A DNA stretch of 64,000 bases. Origin: Streptomyces sp. man185 (GTDB lineage: Bacteria; Actinomycetota; Actinomycetes; Streptomycetales; Streptomycetaceae). Shown here one piece after another: positions 50,333-61,001 of the stretch. The stretch is taken from assembly GCA_002551355.1 (NCBI GenBank), contig NTHE01000001.1, forward strand, positions 162,470-226,469, in the 5' to 3' direction. A model generated the notes under the pieces. The model did not search any database, was not told the origin of the DNA, and worked only from the letters and a program-made list of their open reading frames with translations. Position 1 is the first letter of the stretch. The number at the start of each line of letters is the position of its first letter. The translations under genes were made by a program, and so were the position numbers.

Positions 50333-51330
50333 GCACCCTCATCCGCCCGAAGACCGACACCGTCACCACGGCCCCCACCCTTCGCGGGCCCGTCCGGGTG
50401 CTGCTGCGCCTGCACCGCAAGGCCCTGTGGGCGGGCGCCGCCCTGCTGGTCATCGGCATCGGCATCGTCGTCGCGCTCCGCGTCTGGATGGCGTCCTCCC
50501 CGGTGCGCTGCGCCGACGGCGACACCACCCGGTGCGGCGACGACTTCTACGTCTCCAGCTACGCCCACACGTCCGCCGAGGGCTTCCTGGTCAACGGCGG
50601 CACGGTGCTGGTCTTCCTGGCCGCGCTCATCGGAGTCTTCGTGGCGGGCCCGCTGATCGCCCGCGAACTGGAGAGCGGCACCTTCCGGTTGGCCTGGGCG
50701 CAATCGGTCTCCCCCGCCCACTGGCTGGCCGCCCGGCTGGCCGTGCCCGCCGCGCTGACGGTCACCGGTCTGACGGTCCTGGTCGTCGTCCTCCGCTGGG
50801 GGCTGTGGGCCCTGCGGGCGGGCCCGGACAGCCCGGGGCTCAGGTGGTACGCCAGTGGCGTGTTCCCCGGCACCGGGCCCGCGATCCTCGGTTACGCGCT
50901 GCTGGCCGTCGCGGTCGGGGCGTTGTGCGCGGTGCTCGTCCGCCGCACCCTGCTGTCCATGGCCCTGAGCGCGCTCGTGCTCGCGGCGGTGGGCATCGGC
51001 CTCAGCACACGGCGGTACCTGCTGTGGCCCGCCGCCCTCCGTCAGGGCGAGGAAGGCCCCAAACTGCTGCGTGACAGCGACTGGCACCTGGAAGGCGGCA
51101 TGCTCACAGCGTCGGGCAGCAAGGTGTACTGGCGGGACTGCTACCACGCCGGCTCGGTGGAGGGCTACGACGCCTGTATGCGCGACCGGGGCGGGGTGAC
51201 CCCGTTCGCCGAGGTGCACCCCGCCTCCCATTACTGGCCCCTCCAGCTCGTCGAGACCGGCATCCTGCTCGCCCTCGCCGCCCTCGCCGTGTTCGCCGCC
51301 TTCCGGGCCCTGCGCCGCCTGCACGGCTGA
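50329..51330 (+). CDS. ABC transporter permease
   Basis: 333 aa from the GTG at 50329. About six membrane helices: AGAALLVIGIGIVVALRVWM, GTVLVFLAALIGVFVAGPLI, and late VETGILLALAALAVFAAFRA. A hydrophilic external loop (residues about 230-290) contains two Cys (RDCYHAGSVEGYDACMRDRG). Ends before a strong terminator. Confidence 0.85.
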   Translation: MSTLIRPKTDTVTTAPTLRGPVRVLLRLHRKALWAGAALLVIGIGIVVALRVWMASSPVRCADGDTTRCGDDFYVSSYAHTSAEGFLVNGGTVLVFLAALIGVFVAGPLIARELESGTFRLAWAQSVSPAHWLAARLAVPAALTVTGLTVLVVVLRWGLWALRAGPDSPGLRWYASGVFPGTGPAILGYALLAVAVGALCAVLVRRTLLSMALSALVLAAVGIGLSTRRYLLWPAALRQGEEGPKLLRDSDWHLEGGMLTASGSKVYWRDCYHAGSVEGYDACMRDRGGVTPFAEVHPASHYWPLQLVETGILLALAALAVFAAFRALRRLHG

Positions 51331-51354
51331 CCGCACCCGCCCCGCCGGAAGACC

Positions 51355-51390
51355 GCCGTCCGGGCCCCACGAGGAATGGGCCCGGACGGC
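51355..51390. terminator. Terminator of the GntR-ABC operon
   Basis: Perfect 13-bp stem GCCGTCCGGGCCC (51355-51367) with GGGCCCGGACGGC (51378-51390), loop of 10 nt. Confidence 0.75.
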
Positions 51391-51452
51391 GAGCACGCAC
51401 GCCCGCCCCCCGAGGACAGCCCAGCGCAACGAACACGTACAGTGACGGCGAG

Positions 51453-51474
51453 GTTCACCCGCAGGCACACCGCT
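51453..51474 (+). promoter_or_regulatory. Probable PHO box upstream of ppk
   Basis: Two 11-bp units, GTTCACCCGCA (51453-51463) and GGCACACCGCT (51464-51474), fit the GTTCACC-type direct repeats bound by PhoP; the second is weaker. They lie 226 bp upstream of the ppk ATG. The 369-bp gap has no other gene. Confidence 0.5.
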
Positions 51475-51699
51475 TCCTGTACGTCATGTCGCCGTTACCG
51501 GCCATTCAGACGCCCTTGCGACCCTCACGGGATGCAGCCAGCTGTGCCCGCCCCCCGCCGCAACGGGAGAGCCCGGGGAGACGCCCCCCACGGCTCCCCC
51601 GCCGGCTCACCCCGCCGTGACCCGGGGTTTCCCGGGCCTTCCGCGATCTTTCCGGGCTCCGACGCGCCTGAGGAGCCCTTCGCGCGGAAGAATAGGTCC

Positions 51700-53949
51700 A
51701 TGAGCCAGCAGCCCAGCTCCGAGGTCCCTGTCCAGCCCGCCGCCCAGCCGTCCGTCGGCTCACTCGCCGCGCACCGGCCGCACGCCACCCCCGCGTCCAA
51801 CGGGGTCGGCTTCTCCACCGCCGCCGCCCTGGATCCCGACCTGGACGCCGACGCGGACGCCTACGAGCCCGACCGGGACGGCGACGAGCTGCCCCAGGGC
51901 CGTTTCCTGGACCGCGAACGCAGCTGGCTCGCGTTCAACGAGCGCGTTCTGGAACTGGCCGAGGACCCGGCCACGCCCATCCTCGAACGGGCTAATTTCC
52001 TCGCCATCTTCGCCTCGAACCTGGACGAGTTCTTCATGGTCCGGGTGGCCGGCCTGAAGCGCCGCATCGCCACCGGCGTCGCCACCCGCTCCGCCTCCGG
52101 CCTGCAGCCCCGCGAGGTCCTGGACCTCATCTGGACCCGCTCGCGCGAGCTCATGGCCCGGCACGCCGCCTGCTTCCAGCAGGACATCGCCCCGGACCTG
52201 TCCGACGAGGGCATCCAGCTGATCCGCTGGCCGGACCTGACCGAGAAGGAACAGGCCCGCCTGTTCACCTTCTTCCGGCAGCGCGTCTTCCCGGTCCTGA
52301 CCCCGCTGGCCGTCGACCCCGCGCACCCCTTCCCGTACATCTCCGGGCTCTCCCTCAACCTCGCCGTCGTCGTCCGCAATCCGGTCAGCGGCCACCGCCA
52401 CTTCGCCCGGGTCAAGGTCCCGCCGCTGCTGACCCGCTTCCTGGAGGCCTCGCCCCAGCGGTACGTGCCCATCGAGGACGTCATCGCGGCGCATCTGGAG
52501 GAGCTGTTCCCGGGGATGGAGGTGCTGGCGCACCACATGTTCCGGGTCACCAGGAACGAGGACCTGGAGGTCGAGGAGGATGACGCGGAGAACCTCCTCC
52601 AGGCCCTGGAGAAGGAGCTCATGCGCCGCCGGTTCGGCCCGCCGGTCCGACTGGAGGTCGAGGAGTCCATCGACCCGTATGTCCTGGACCTGCTGGTCCG
52701 CGAGCTGAAGGTGTCCGACGCGGAGGTCTACCCGCTGCCCGGGCCGCTCGACCTGACCGGGCTCTTCGCGATCGCCTCGCTGGACCGGCCCGAGCTGAAG
52801 TTCCCCAAGTTCGTCGCGGGCACCCACCGGGACCTGGCCGAGGTGGAGTCCGCATCCGCGCCCGACATCTTCGCCGCCCTGCGCGAGCGGGACGTGCTGC
52901 TCCACCACCCGTACGACTCGTTCTCCACCTCCGTCCAGGCGTTCCTGGAGCAGGCGGCCGGCGACCCGGACGTGCTGGCCATCAAGCAGACGCTGTACCG
53001 CACCTCCGGCGACTCCCCGATAGTGGACGCCCTGATCGACGCGGCCGAGTCCGGCAAGCAGGTCCTCGTCCTCGTCGAGATCAAGGCCCGCTTCGACGAG
53101 CAGGCCAACATCAAGTGGGCCCGCAAGCTGGAGGAGGCCGGCTGCCACGTCGTCTACGGCCTCGTCGGGCTGAAGACCCACTGCAAGCTCTCCCTCGTCG
53201 TCCGCCAGGAGGGCGACACGCTGCGCCGCTACTCCCACGTCGGCACCGGCAACTACCACCCCAAGACGGCCCGGCTGTACGAGGACCTCGGCCTGCTCAC
53301 GGCGGACCCGCAGGTCGGGGCGGACCTCTCCGACCTGTTCAACCGGCTCTCCGGCTACTCCCGCCGCGAGACCTACCGCCGCCTCCTGGTCGCCCCGAAG
53401 TCCCTGCGCGACGGGCTGATCGCCCGGATCAACAAGGAGATCGCCCACCACCGCGCGGGCCGCCCCGCCTACGTCCGGTTCAAGGTCAACTCGATGGTCG
53501 ACGAAGCGATCATCGACGCCTGCTACCGGGCGGCCCAGGCGGGCGTCCCCGTCGACATCTGGGTGCGCGGGATCTGCGCGATACGCCCCGGGGTCGCCGG
53601 GCTCTCCGAGAACATCCGGGTCCGCTCCATACTCGGCCGCTTCCTCGAACACTCCCGGATCTTCTCCTTCGGCAACGGCGGCGAGCCCGAGGTGTGGTTC
53701 GGCAGCGCCGACATGATGCACCGCAACCTCGACCGCCGGATCGAAGCCCTGGTCCGGGTCACCGACCCCGCTCACCGCGCCGCACTCAGCCGACTCCTGG
53801 AGACCGGTATGGCCGACACCACCTCCTCCTGGCACCTGGGCCCCGACGGGAACTGGACCCGGCACGCCACGGACGCCGAGGGCCAGCCGCTGCGGCACGT
53901 CCAGGAAATGCTCATCGAAGCCCGGAGGCGCAGGCGTGCGACGCCCTGA
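51700..53949 (+). CDS. ppk: Polyphosphate kinase
   Basis: 749 aa from the ATG at 51700 with GGAAG upstream. The PPK1 domains follow an unusual disordered N-tail of about 65 residues. Motifs: RELSWL-like [47 protein letters not shown] (phosphorylated His) and [16 protein letters not shown]. It makes or uses polyP from ATP. The CHAD and Nudix genes follow directly, and a Pho box is upstream. Confidence 0.95.
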   Translation: MSQQPSSEVPVQPAAQPSVGSLAAHRPHATPASNGVGFSTAAALDPDLDADADAYEPDRDGDELPQGRFLDRERSWLAFNERVLELAEDPATPILERANFLAIFASNLDEFFMVRVAGLKRRIATGVATRSASGLQPREVLDLIWTRSRELMARHAACFQQDIAPDLSDEGIQLIRWPDLTEKEQARLFTFFRQRVFPVLTPLAVDPAHPFPYISGLSLNLAVVVRNPVSGHRHFARVKVPPLLTRFLEASPQRYVPIEDVIAAHLEELFPGMEVLAHHMFRVTRNEDLEVEEDDAENLLQALEKELMRRRFGPPVRLEVEESIDPYVLDLLVRELKVSDAEVYPLPGPLDLTGLFAIASLDRPELKFPKFVAGTHRDLAEVESASAPDIFAALRERDVLLHHPYDSFSTSVQAFLEQAAGDPDVLAIKQTLYRTSGDSPIVDALIDAAESGKQVLVLVEIKARFDEQANIKWARKLEEAGCHVVYGLVGLKTHCKLSLVVRQEGDTLRRYSHVGTGNYHPKTARLYEDLGLLTADPQVGADLSDLFNRLSGYSRRETYRRLLVAPKSLRDGLIARINKEIAHHRAGRPAYVRFKVNSMVDEAIIDACYRAAQAGVPVDIWVRGICAIRPGVAGLSENIRVRSILGRFLEHSRIFSFGNGGEPEVWFGSADMMHRNLDRRIEALVRVTDPAHRAALSRLLETGMADTTSSWHLGPDGNWTRHATDAEGQPLRHVQEMLIEARRRRRATP

Positions 53950-55060
53950 CCAGCAGACGACGACCCGGCCCACGACGGATCCGGCCCCGGGCACGACCCC
54001 GGACGCGCCGCCCGACGGGGCCACGGGGGCGGGGGCCCCACGTCTCTCCGGCCCCGCCGCATCCCGCCCCACCGGAAGCGGACCCACCGGGGACCTGACC
54101 ACGGAGGCGGTCCTCGCGCCCTACCTCCGGGGGCAGGCCGCAGATTTCCTGCGCAGCCTGCGCCTGCACCACGAGCACAGTGCCCCCGCGGACGCCGGCG
54201 GCCACGACGCCGCGGCCGCCACCCGCGCACTGCGCCGCGCGGCCCGCCGGATCAGCGGCTCCCTGCACACCTTCCGGGCCGCGCTCGACCCGCACTGGGC
54301 CGACCAGCTCCGCGCCGAGCTGGCCTGGCTCTCCGGCATCCTGGCCCGCGAGCACGCCTACGCGAACCGCCTCACCCGGCTCGTCGAAGCCCTGCACCAG
54401 CTCTCCGGCCCCTCCCTCCCCGCCGCCCGGGGCGCCCGGGCCCACGGGGAGAGCGCCGCGTCCGACGCCCAGGGCCGCGCCGCCCTCGGGGTCGGGGCCG
54501 CGCGCGCCGGGGCGCTGCTGGAACGCCGCCTCACCCTCGCCCGGACCCGGTCGCACTCCGCGGCCCTCCAGGCGCTCGGTTCCTCCCGCTTCCACGCGGT
54601 CGCCGACGCCGTGGCCCTCCTGGCATCCGACGTACCGCTGGCCCCCGGCACCACGGGCCGGACCACCGAGGCCCTCCTGGAGCCCGCCGAACGCGCCGAG
54701 CAACGCCTGCTCACCGCGGTGGCCGCCCTCCCGCCCGAGGACAGCGAGCCGTACAACGAGGCGCAGGACGCGGCCTGGCACCAGGCCCGCCTGCTGCTGC
54801 GGCTGCACCGGTACGCCCACGAGGTCGTCCTCGGCGCCGCCGACCCGGCCCTGGCCGCACCGGGGCACGCCCTCGACCTGCACCGGGACGCCGTGGAGGC
54901 GGCCGGGGCGGCGGCAGCGGCGGCCCGCACCCCCCGGATCGCCCCGGCCACGGCGTACGCGCTGGGCGTGCTCCACGCGGACCAGCGCCACGAGGTGGAG
55001 GCCGCGCGGGCGGTGTTCCGGGAGAGCTGGCCGTACGCCACGGCCCTGACGGCCCCATGA
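53936..55060 (+). CDS. CHAD domain protein, probably polyphosphate-binding
   Basis: 374 aa. It starts at a GTG inside the last 14 bp of ppk. A Pro/Thr-rich N-tail of about 55 residues precedes the CHAD helical domain with its conserved basic and His residues ([36 protein letters not shown]). CHAD domains bind polyphosphate, so co-transcription with ppk is meaningful. It overlaps the Nudix gene by 4 bp. Confidence 0.9.
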   Translation: MRRPDQQTTTRPTTDPAPGTTPDAPPDGATGAGAPRLSGPAASRPTGSGPTGDLTTEAVLAPYLRGQAADFLRSLRLHHEHSAPADAGGHDAAAATRALRRAARRISGSLHTFRAALDPHWADQLRAELAWLSGILAREHAYANRLTRLVEALHQLSGPSLPAARGARAHGESAASDAQGRAALGVGAARAGALLERRLTLARTRSHSAALQALGSSRFHAVADAVALLASDVPLAPGTTGRTTEALLEPAERAEQRLLTAVAALPPEDSEPYNEAQDAAWHQARLLLRLHRYAHEVVLGAADPALAAPGHALDLHRDAVEAAGAAAAAARTPRIAPATAYALGVLHADQRHEVEAARAVFRESWPYATALTAP

Positions 55061-55524
55061 GCGGGGAAGCCGGGCGCCGCGACCCCGCGGCGCACCGCCC
55101 GAGAACCGGCACCGTCCTGGCGGCGGGCTGCGTGCTGTGGCGCCGCGCCCCGGGCGGGGACGGGAAGGGGGACGGGGTGGAGATCTGCCTGGTCCACCGG
55201 CCCCGCTACGACGACTGGTCCTTCCCGAAAGGCAAGCTGAAGCGCGGCGAGGACCCGCTGGCCGCCGCCGTACGGGAAGTGCTGGAGGAGACCGGCCACC
55301 ACTGCGCCCCCGGGGCCCGGCTGCCGACCTCCCGCTATCCGGTGGACGGCCGGCCCAAGGAGGTCGCGTACTGGGCGGCCGAGGCGACGGGCGGCTCCTT
55401 CACCGCCAACGACGAGGTGGACCGCATCGTGTGGCTGGCCCCCGACGCCGCCCGCGTCCGGCTCACGCAGCCCCGTGACGTCCGGCAGCTGACCGCCCTG
55501 CTCGACGCCCTCGCCACGCCCTGA
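55057..55524 (+). CDS. Nudix hydrolase
   Basis: 155 aa. Nudix box GKLKRGEDPLAAAVREVLEE then TG, with WSFPKGK before it, matches G(X5)E(X7)REUXEEXGU. The family cleaves nucleoside diphosphate-linked compounds such as diadenosine polyphosphates; in this block (ppk, CHAD) inositol or nucleotide polyphosphates are plausible. ATGA overlap with the CHAD gene. Confidence 0.9.
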   Translation: MSGEAGRRDPAAHRPRTGTVLAAGCVLWRRAPGGDGKGDGVEICLVHRPRYDDWSFPKGKLKRGEDPLAAAVREVLEETGHHCAPGARLPTSRYPVDGRPKEVAYWAAEATGGSFTANDEVDRIVWLAPDAARVRLTQPRDVRQLTALLDALATP

Positions 55525-55555
55525 CCGGAGCCCCCGCACCCGCCTGCCCGACACG

Positions 55556-55599
55556 GTTCACCTGCCGTTCACTCTCCCCCGTCGGCGGCTTCACCTGTT
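55556..55599 (+). promoter_or_regulatory. PHO boxes of the pstS promoter
   Basis: Four consecutive 11-bp units: GTTCACCTGCC (55556-55566), GTTCACTCTCC (55567-55577), CCCGTCGGCGG (55578-55588, degenerate) and CTTCACCTGTT (55589-55599). Units 1, 2 and 4 match the PhoP repeat, and a TAATTT -10-like hexamer follows at 55605-55610. This is the classic pstS arrangement, activated by PhoP on phosphate limitation. Confidence 0.85.
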
Positions 55600-55712
55600 C
55601 TGCCTAATTTCGGACGTACAAGGTGCGCGGCGGCAAGCCACAGCACCCCTCCTCATCGCACGCCGTCGTAGAACGAACTGACCACGGCGGCTCCTGGAAG
55701 GAACACCCGAAA

Positions 55713-56849
55713 GTGAAGCTTCAGCGCAAGAACCGGCTTCGTGCCACCGCGCTCGGTGCCCTCGCCGTCTCCGGCGCCCTGGTCCTCACGGCGTGCGGTT
55801 CGGATGACAACACGGGCGGCGGCGCCGCCGGCACCGGCGAGAAGACGACCGCCGCGTCGAACGTCGACTGCGGCAAGGCCAAGGGCCAGCTGCGCGCTTC
55901 CGGCTCCAGCGCTCAGAAGAACGCCATGGACCTCTGGGTCAAGAACTACATGGCGGCCTGTTCCGGTGTGGAGATCAACTACAACTCGTCCTCCTCCGGC
56001 GAGGGCATCGTCGCCTTCAACCAGGGCACCGTCGGCTTCGCCGGTTCCGACTCGGCGCTGAAGCCCGAGGAGGTCGCCGACTCCAAGAAGATGTGCAAGA
56101 CCGGCCAGGGCATCAACCTCCCGATGGTCGGCGGCCCGGTCGCGATCGGCTTCAAGCTGGAGGGTGTCGACAAGCTCACGCTGGACGCCCCGACCCTCGC
56201 CAAGATCTTCGACAGCAAGATCAAGAAGTGGAACGACCCGGCGATCGCCAAGCTGAACGACGGCGTCGACCTCCCGGACAAGGCCATCCAGGCCTTCCAC
56301 CGCTCCGAGGACTCCGGCACCACGCAGAACCTCGGCAAGTACCTCGGCGCCGCCGCTCCGGACGACTGGAAGTACGAGGCCGAGAAGAAGTGGCCGGCCC
56401 CCGGTGGCCAGGCCGCGTCCGGTTCCTCCGGCGTCGCCGCCCAGGTGAAGCAGGTCGACGGCGCGATCGGCTACTTCGAGCTCTCCTACGCCAAGTCGCA
56501 GTCCATCCCGACCGTGGACATCAACACCGGCGGCGCCGCCCCGGTCCAGGCCACCTCGGAGAACGCCTCCAAGGCCATCGCCGCCGCCAAGGTCAAGGGC
56601 ACCGGCAAGGACCTGGCTCTCGACCTCGACTACACCACCAAGGCCGAGGGCGCCTACCCGCTGGTCCTGGTGACGTACGAGGTCGTCTGTGACAGCGGCA
56701 ACAAGCCCGAGACGCTCGACACCGTCAAGTCCTTCCTCTCCTACGCCGCCTCCGACGACGGCCAGAAGATCCTGACCGACGCCGGCTACGCCCCGATCCC
56801 GGCCGAGATCAACGCCAAGGTCCGCGAGACCATCGGCTCCCTCTCGTAA
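55713..56849 (+). CDS. pstS: Phosphate-binding lipoprotein PstS
   Basis: 378 aa from a GTG at 55713 with GGAAGGAA upstream. Lipoprotein signal: RLRATALGALAVSGALVLTA then C (lipobox LTAC). Periplasmic-type Pi binding: AGSDSALKPEEV, LPMVGGPVAIGF, HRSEDSGTTQNL. It delivers Pi to PstCAB. A stem-loop follows its stop, so it is probably made in excess over the permease. Confidence 0.95.
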   Translation: MKLQRKNRLRATALGALAVSGALVLTACGSDDNTGGGAAGTGEKTTAASNVDCGKAKGQLRASGSSAQKNAMDLWVKNYMAACSGVEINYNSSSSGEGIVAFNQGTVGFAGSDSALKPEEVADSKKMCKTGQGINLPMVGGPVAIGFKLEGVDKLTLDAPTLAKIFDSKIKKWNDPAIAKLNDGVDLPDKAIQAFHRSEDSGTTQNLGKYLGAAAPDDWKYEAEKKWPAPGGQAASGSSGVAAQVKQVDGAIGYFELSYAKSQSIPTVDINTGGAAPVQATSENASKAIAAAKVKGTGKDLALDLDYTTKAEGAYPLVLVTYEVVCDSGNKPETLDTVKSFLSYAASDDGQKILTDAGYAPIPAEINAKVRETIGSLS

Positions 56850-56855
56850 CACCCC

Positions 56856-56892
56856 GGGGCGGCCGGGCCGGACCACCCGGACCGGCCGCCCC
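56856..56892 (+). promoter_or_regulatory. Stem-loop between pstS and pstC
   Basis: A 15-bp arm pair (56856-56870 and 56878-56892) with one mismatch and a 7-nt loop lies 6 bp after the pstS stop. It is likely a partial terminator or mRNA stabiliser that lowers pstCAB relative to pstS. Confidence 0.6.
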
Positions 56893-56974
56893 GCCGACGT
56901 GACCCGCCCCACTCTCCATCCGGTGCACCGCCGCCAGGGGAGCCTCCCGCTCCCCCACACAGACCGGAAAGACC

Positions 56975-57967
56975 ATGGCTTCCACCACACCGATAGACAC
57001 GCCACCGGCGCCGCCGGTCCCGCGGCCCAGCCCCCGGTCCACCGGGCGCATGGGCGACAAGATCTTCCTGGGCCTCTCCCGCGGCTCGGGCATCCTGCTG
57101 CTCGTGATCATGGCGTCGATCGCCGTGTTCCTCACCTACCGCTCGGTGCTCGCCATCTCGAAGGACGAGGGCAACTTCCTCACCACCTTCGACTGGAACC
57201 CGGCCGGCGACCCCCCGGTCTTCGGCATCGCGGTCCTGCTCTTCGGCACCGTCGTCAGCTCGATCATCGCGATGGTCATCGCGGTTCCGATCGCTGTCGG
57301 CATCGCCCTGTTCATCTCGCACTACGCGCCGCGCAAGCTGGCCGCCCCGATCGCGTACGTGGTCGACCTGCTGGCCGCCGTACCGAGCATCGTCTACGGC
57401 ATCTGGGGCGCGCTCGTCCTGGTGCCGTACCTGGAGGGCCTGAACCTCTGGCTCGACCAGTTCTTCGGCTGGACGTACATCTTCGAGAAGACCGAGGTCG
57501 GCGTCGCCCGCTCGCTCTTCACCGTCGGCATCCTGCTCGCGATCATGATCCTGCCGATCGTGACCAGCGTCAGCCGCGAGGTCTTCCTCCAGGTCCCGAA
57601 GATGAACGAGGAGGCCGCGCTCGCCCTCGGCGCCACCCGCTGGGAGGTCATCCGCCTCTCGGTGCTGCCCTTCGGCCGCTCCGGCATCATCTCCGCCTCG
57701 ATGCTGGGCCTCGGCCGCGCGCTCGGCGAGACGATGGCCGTCGCCACGGTCCTCTCCCCGAACTTCCTCATCTCGCTGCACGTGCTCAACCCGGGCGGCG
57801 GCACGTTCGCCCAGAACATCGCGGCCAAGTTCGGCGAGGCCGACGCGTTCGGGCGGGACGCCCTGATCGCCTCCGGCCTCGTCCTCTTCGTCCTCACCCT
57901 GCTGGTCAACGGCGCGGCCCGGCTCATCATCGCCCGCCGCAAGGAGTACTCGGGGGCCAACGCATGA
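56975..57967 (+). CDS. pstC: Phosphate ABC permease PstC
   Basis: 330 aa, six membrane helices after a Pro-rich tail. Contains LAAVPSIVYGIWGALVLVP and the ABC permease loop EEAALALGATRWEVIRLSVL (EAA motif). It overlaps pstA by 4 bp (ATGA). Confidence 0.95.
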   Translation: MASTTPIDTPPAPPVPRPSPRSTGRMGDKIFLGLSRGSGILLLVIMASIAVFLTYRSVLAISKDEGNFLTTFDWNPAGDPPVFGIAVLLFGTVVSSIIAMVIAVPIAVGIALFISHYAPRKLAAPIAYVVDLLAAVPSIVYGIWGALVLVPYLEGLNLWLDQFFGWTYIFEKTEVGVARSLFTVGILLAIMILPIVTSVSREVFLQVPKMNEEAALALGATRWEVIRLSVLPFGRSGIISASMLGLGRALGETMAVATVLSPNFLISLHVLNPGGGTFAQNIAAKFGEADAFGRDALIASGLVLFVLTLLVNGAARLIIARRKEYSGANA

Positions 57968-59046
57968 GCCACGCACCCACCGGCGTCATGGAACGCCCGA
58001 CGCCCGCATCGCCCTCCCCGAAGAGCAGCCTCGGCAGCCGCTCCCTGCCCCGCCTCGCACCGCTCGGCTTCGCCGTCGTCTCGGTAGCGCTCGGCGTCGG
58101 CCTCTCGCTGGCCGCCGGCTGGGAGAGCCGCATCCAGTGGGGCATGATCTCGGCCCTGCTCTTCCTGGCCATCTCCTATGTCGCCACGACGGTCGTGGAG
58201 AACCAGCGCCAGGCCAAGGACCGCCTCGCCACCAGCGTGATGTGGGTCTGCTTCCTGATCGCCGTCGTCCCGCTGGCCTCCCTGCTCTGGACGACGATCG
58301 TCCGCGGCGCGGAGCGGCTGGACGGCTACTTCCTCACCCACTCCATGGCCGGTGTGCTCGGCTCCGAGGCCAGCGGCGGCGTCTACCACGCGCTGATCGG
58401 CACCCTGGAGCAGGTCGGCATCGCCACGGTGATCTCCGCCCCGCTCGGCCTGCTGACCGCCGTCTACCTCGTCGAGTACGGCAAGGGCTCGCTGGCCAGG
58501 GCCGTCACCTTCTTCGTCGACGTGATGACGGGCATCCCGTCCATCGTGGCCGGTCTCTTCATCCTGTCGATCATGCTGATCGCCAACCTGGAGCCGTCCG
58601 GCCTGATGGGCGCGCTCGCCCTGACGATCCTGATGATCCCCGTCGTGGTCCGCTCCACCGAAGAGATGCTCAAGCTCGTCCCCAACGAGCTGCGCGAGGC
58701 CTCCCTCGCGCTCGGCATCCCGAAGTGGCGCACCATCCTGAAGGTGGTCCTGCCGACCGCGATCGGCGGCATCACCACGGGCGTCATGCTCGCCATCGCC
58801 CGTATCGCCGGTGAGACGGCCCCGATCATCCTGCTGGTCTTCGGCAGCCAGCTGATCAACACGAACCCCTTCGAAGGCGCCCAGTCCTCGCTGCCGTTCT
58901 ACATCTACGAGCAGTACAAGATCGGCGAGGCCGCCTCGTACGACCGCGCCTGGGCAGCGGCCCTGGTGCTGATCGCCTTCGTCATGATCCTCAACCTCGT
59001 GGCCCGCGGCATCGCCCGCTGGAAGGCCCCGAAGACCGGTCGCTGA
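57964..59046 (+). CDS. pstA: Phosphate ABC permease PstA
   Basis: 360 aa. Extra N-terminal helices precede the permease core, with [20 protein letters not shown] and the EAA-type loop [20 protein letters not shown]. Together with PstC it forms the Pi channel. Confidence 0.95.
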   Translation: MSHAPTGVMERPTPASPSPKSSLGSRSLPRLAPLGFAVVSVALGVGLSLAAGWESRIQWGMISALLFLAISYVATTVVENQRQAKDRLATSVMWVCFLIAVVPLASLLWTTIVRGAERLDGYFLTHSMAGVLGSEASGGVYHALIGTLEQVGIATVISAPLGLLTAVYLVEYGKGSLARAVTFFVDVMTGIPSIVAGLFILSIMLIANLEPSGLMGALALTILMIPVVVRSTEEMLKLVPNELREASLALGIPKWRTILKVVLPTAIGGITTGVMLAIARIAGETAPIILLVFGSQLINTNPFEGAQSSLPFYIYEQYKIGEAASYDRAWAAALVLIAFVMILNLVARGIARWKAPKTGR

Positions 59047-59086
59047 CGCGGCCATCAGCGACCTCCCGAAAGAAGCAGTGATCTCC

Positions 59087-59863
59087 ATGGCCAAGCGCAT
59101 CGACATCAGCGGCCTCAGCGCCTTCTACGGCAGCCACAAGGCCATCGAGGACATCTCGATGACCGTGGAGCCCCGCTCCGTGACGGCCTTCATCGGCCCG
59201 TCCGGCTGCGGCAAGTCCACCTTCCTGCGCACCCTGAACCGGATGCACGAGGTCACCCCCGGCGGCCGCGTCGAGGGCAAGGTGCTGCTGGACGACGAGA
59301 ACCTCTACGCCTCCAACGTCGACCCGGTCACCGTGCGCCGCACGGTCGGCATGGTCTTCCAGCGCCCGAACCCCTTCCCCACCATGTCGATCTTCGACAA
59401 CGTGGCGGCGGGCCTGCGGCTGAACGGCAGCTACCGCAAGAGCGAGCTGAACGACGTCGTGGAGAAGTCCCTGCGCGGCGCGAACCTCTGGAACGAGGTC
59501 AAGGACCGCCTCAACAAGCCCGGCTCCGGCCTCTCCGGCGGCCAGCAGCAGCGCCTGTGCATCGCCCGCGCCATCGCGGTCGAGCCGGACGTGCTGCTGA
59601 TGGACGAGCCGTGCTCCGCGCTGGACCCGATCTCGACCCTCGCCATCGAGGACCTGATCGGCGAGCTGAAGGAGCGCTTCACGATCGTCATCGTGACGCA
59701 CAACATGCAGCAGGCGGCCCGCGTCTCGGACCGCACCGCGTTCTTCAACCTCGCGGCGGTCGGCAAGCCGGGCCGTCTCATCGAGATCGACGAGACGGAG
59801 CGGATCTTCTCCAACCCGTCGGTCCAGGCCACCGAGGACTACATCTCCGGCCGCTTCGGCTGA
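59087..59863 (+). CDS. pstB: Phosphate ABC ATPase PstB
   Basis: 258 aa from the ATG at 59087. Walker [12 protein letters not shown], signature [12 protein letters not shown], Walker [14 protein letters not shown]. It also contains [10 protein letters not shown], typical of PstB. Ends the pst operon; a strong terminator follows. Confidence 0.95.
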   Translation: MAKRIDISGLSAFYGSHKAIEDISMTVEPRSVTAFIGPSGCGKSTFLRTLNRMHEVTPGGRVEGKVLLDDENLYASNVDPVTVRRTVGMVFQRPNPFPTMSIFDNVAAGLRLNGSYRKSELNDVVEKSLRGANLWNEVKDRLNKPGSGLSGGQQQRLCIARAIAVEPDVLLMDEPCSALDPISTLAIEDLIGELKERFTIVIVTHNMQQAARVSDRTAFFNLAAVGKPGRLIEIDETERIFSNPSVQATEDYISGRFG

Positions 59864-59921
59864 GTCACTCCCTCATGAACGGCCTTGTGGTGCTGCATGG
59901 CGGTGCCACCGCAAGGCGAAA

Positions 59922-59966
59922 GGGTCCGCCCCCGCTCTCCCTGGTACGGAGAGCGGGGGCGGACCC
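59922..59966. terminator. Bidirectional terminator between pstB and pit
   Basis: Perfect 19-bp stem (59922-59940 with 59948-59966), loop CTGGTAC. It separates the convergent pstB and pit genes. Confidence 0.85.
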
Positions 59967-59997
59967 ATGTGGCAGGTGTGGGGTACGGGGGGGCGGC

Positions 59998-60996
59998 TCA
60001 GCCGAAGAGCAGCAGCACCGCGCCGTAGCTCAGCGCCGCGACGAGCGCCGCGGCCGGCATGGTGATGAACCAGCCGAGGATGATGTTCTTCGCGACGCCC
60101 CAGCGCACGGCGTTCACCCGCTTGGTGGCGCCGACGCCCATGATCGCGGAGGTGATGACGTGCGTCGTGGAGATCGGGGCGTGGAACAGGAACGCCGAAC
60201 CGAACATGATCGACGCGCCGGTCGTCTCGGCGGCGAAGCCCTGCGGCGGGTCCAGCTCGATGATCTTCCGGCCGAGGGTCCGCATGATGCGCCAGCCGCC
60301 CGCGTACGTACCGAGCGAAAGCATCAGCGCACAGGCGATCTTGACCCAGACCGGGATCTCGTCGTTGGGGCCCTCGATGTCGGCGATGACCAGGGCCATC
60401 ACCACGATGCCCATCGTCTTCTGCGCGTCCTGGAGGCCGTGGCCGAGCGCCATGCCCGCCGCCGAGACCGTCTGCGCGATCCGGAAGCCGCGCTTGGCCT
60501 TGTGCGGGTTGGCGTTCCGGAATATCCACATGATGCCGACCATCACCAGATAGCCGGCGATCAGGCCGACGAACGGGGAGATGAACATCGGGATGACGAC
60601 CTTCTCCAGCACCCCGGACCAGATGACGTCCGTCCCGCCGGCCAGCGCCGCCCCGACCATGCCGCCGAAGAGGGCGTGCGAGGACGAGGAGGGGAGGCCG
60701 AAGTACCAGGTGATGAGGTTCCAGATGATCGCGCCGACCAGCGCCGCGAACAGGATGCCCATCCCCTTCTGCCCGACGGGCGTGGCGATCAGGCCTTCGC
60801 TGACGGTCTTGGCGACCCCCTGGCCCAGGAAGGCACCGGCGAGGTTCATCACCGCCGCCATCGCCAGGGCCGCACGCGGGGTCAGCGCCCGGGTGGAGAC
60901 CGAGGTGGCGATGGCGTTCGCCGAGTCGTGGAAGCCGTTCGTATACGTGAAGCCGAGCGCGACACCGATGGTCACGATCAGCGCAAAGGTGTCCAC
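59998..60996 (-). CDS. Low-affinity inorganic phosphate transporter (PiT family)
   Basis: 332 aa, ten or so membrane helices. PiT signatures GFHDSANAIATSVSTRALTP (GANDVANA-like) and a second repeat LFGGMVGAALAGGTDVIW / HAPISTTHVITSAIMGVG. It moves Pi with H+ or as metal-Pi. It lies 5 bp behind the DUF47 gene. Confidence 0.93.
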   Translation of the reverse strand: MDTFALIVTIGVALGFTYTNGFHDSANAIATSVSTRALTPRAALAMAAVMNLAGAFLGQGVAKTVSEGLIATPVGQKGMGILFAALVGAIIWNLITWYFGLPSSSSHALFGGMVGAALAGGTDVIWSGVLEKVVIPMFISPFVGLIAGYLVMVGIMWIFRNANPHKAKRGFRIAQTVSAAGMALGHGLQDAQKTMGIVVMALVIADIEGPNDEIPVWVKIACALMLSLGTYAGGWRIMRTLGRKIIELDPPQGFAAETTGASIMFGSAFLFHAPISTTHVITSAIMGVGATKRVNAVRWGVAKNIILGWFITMPAAALVAALSYGAVLLLFG

Positions 60997-61001
60997 GAGG
61001 T

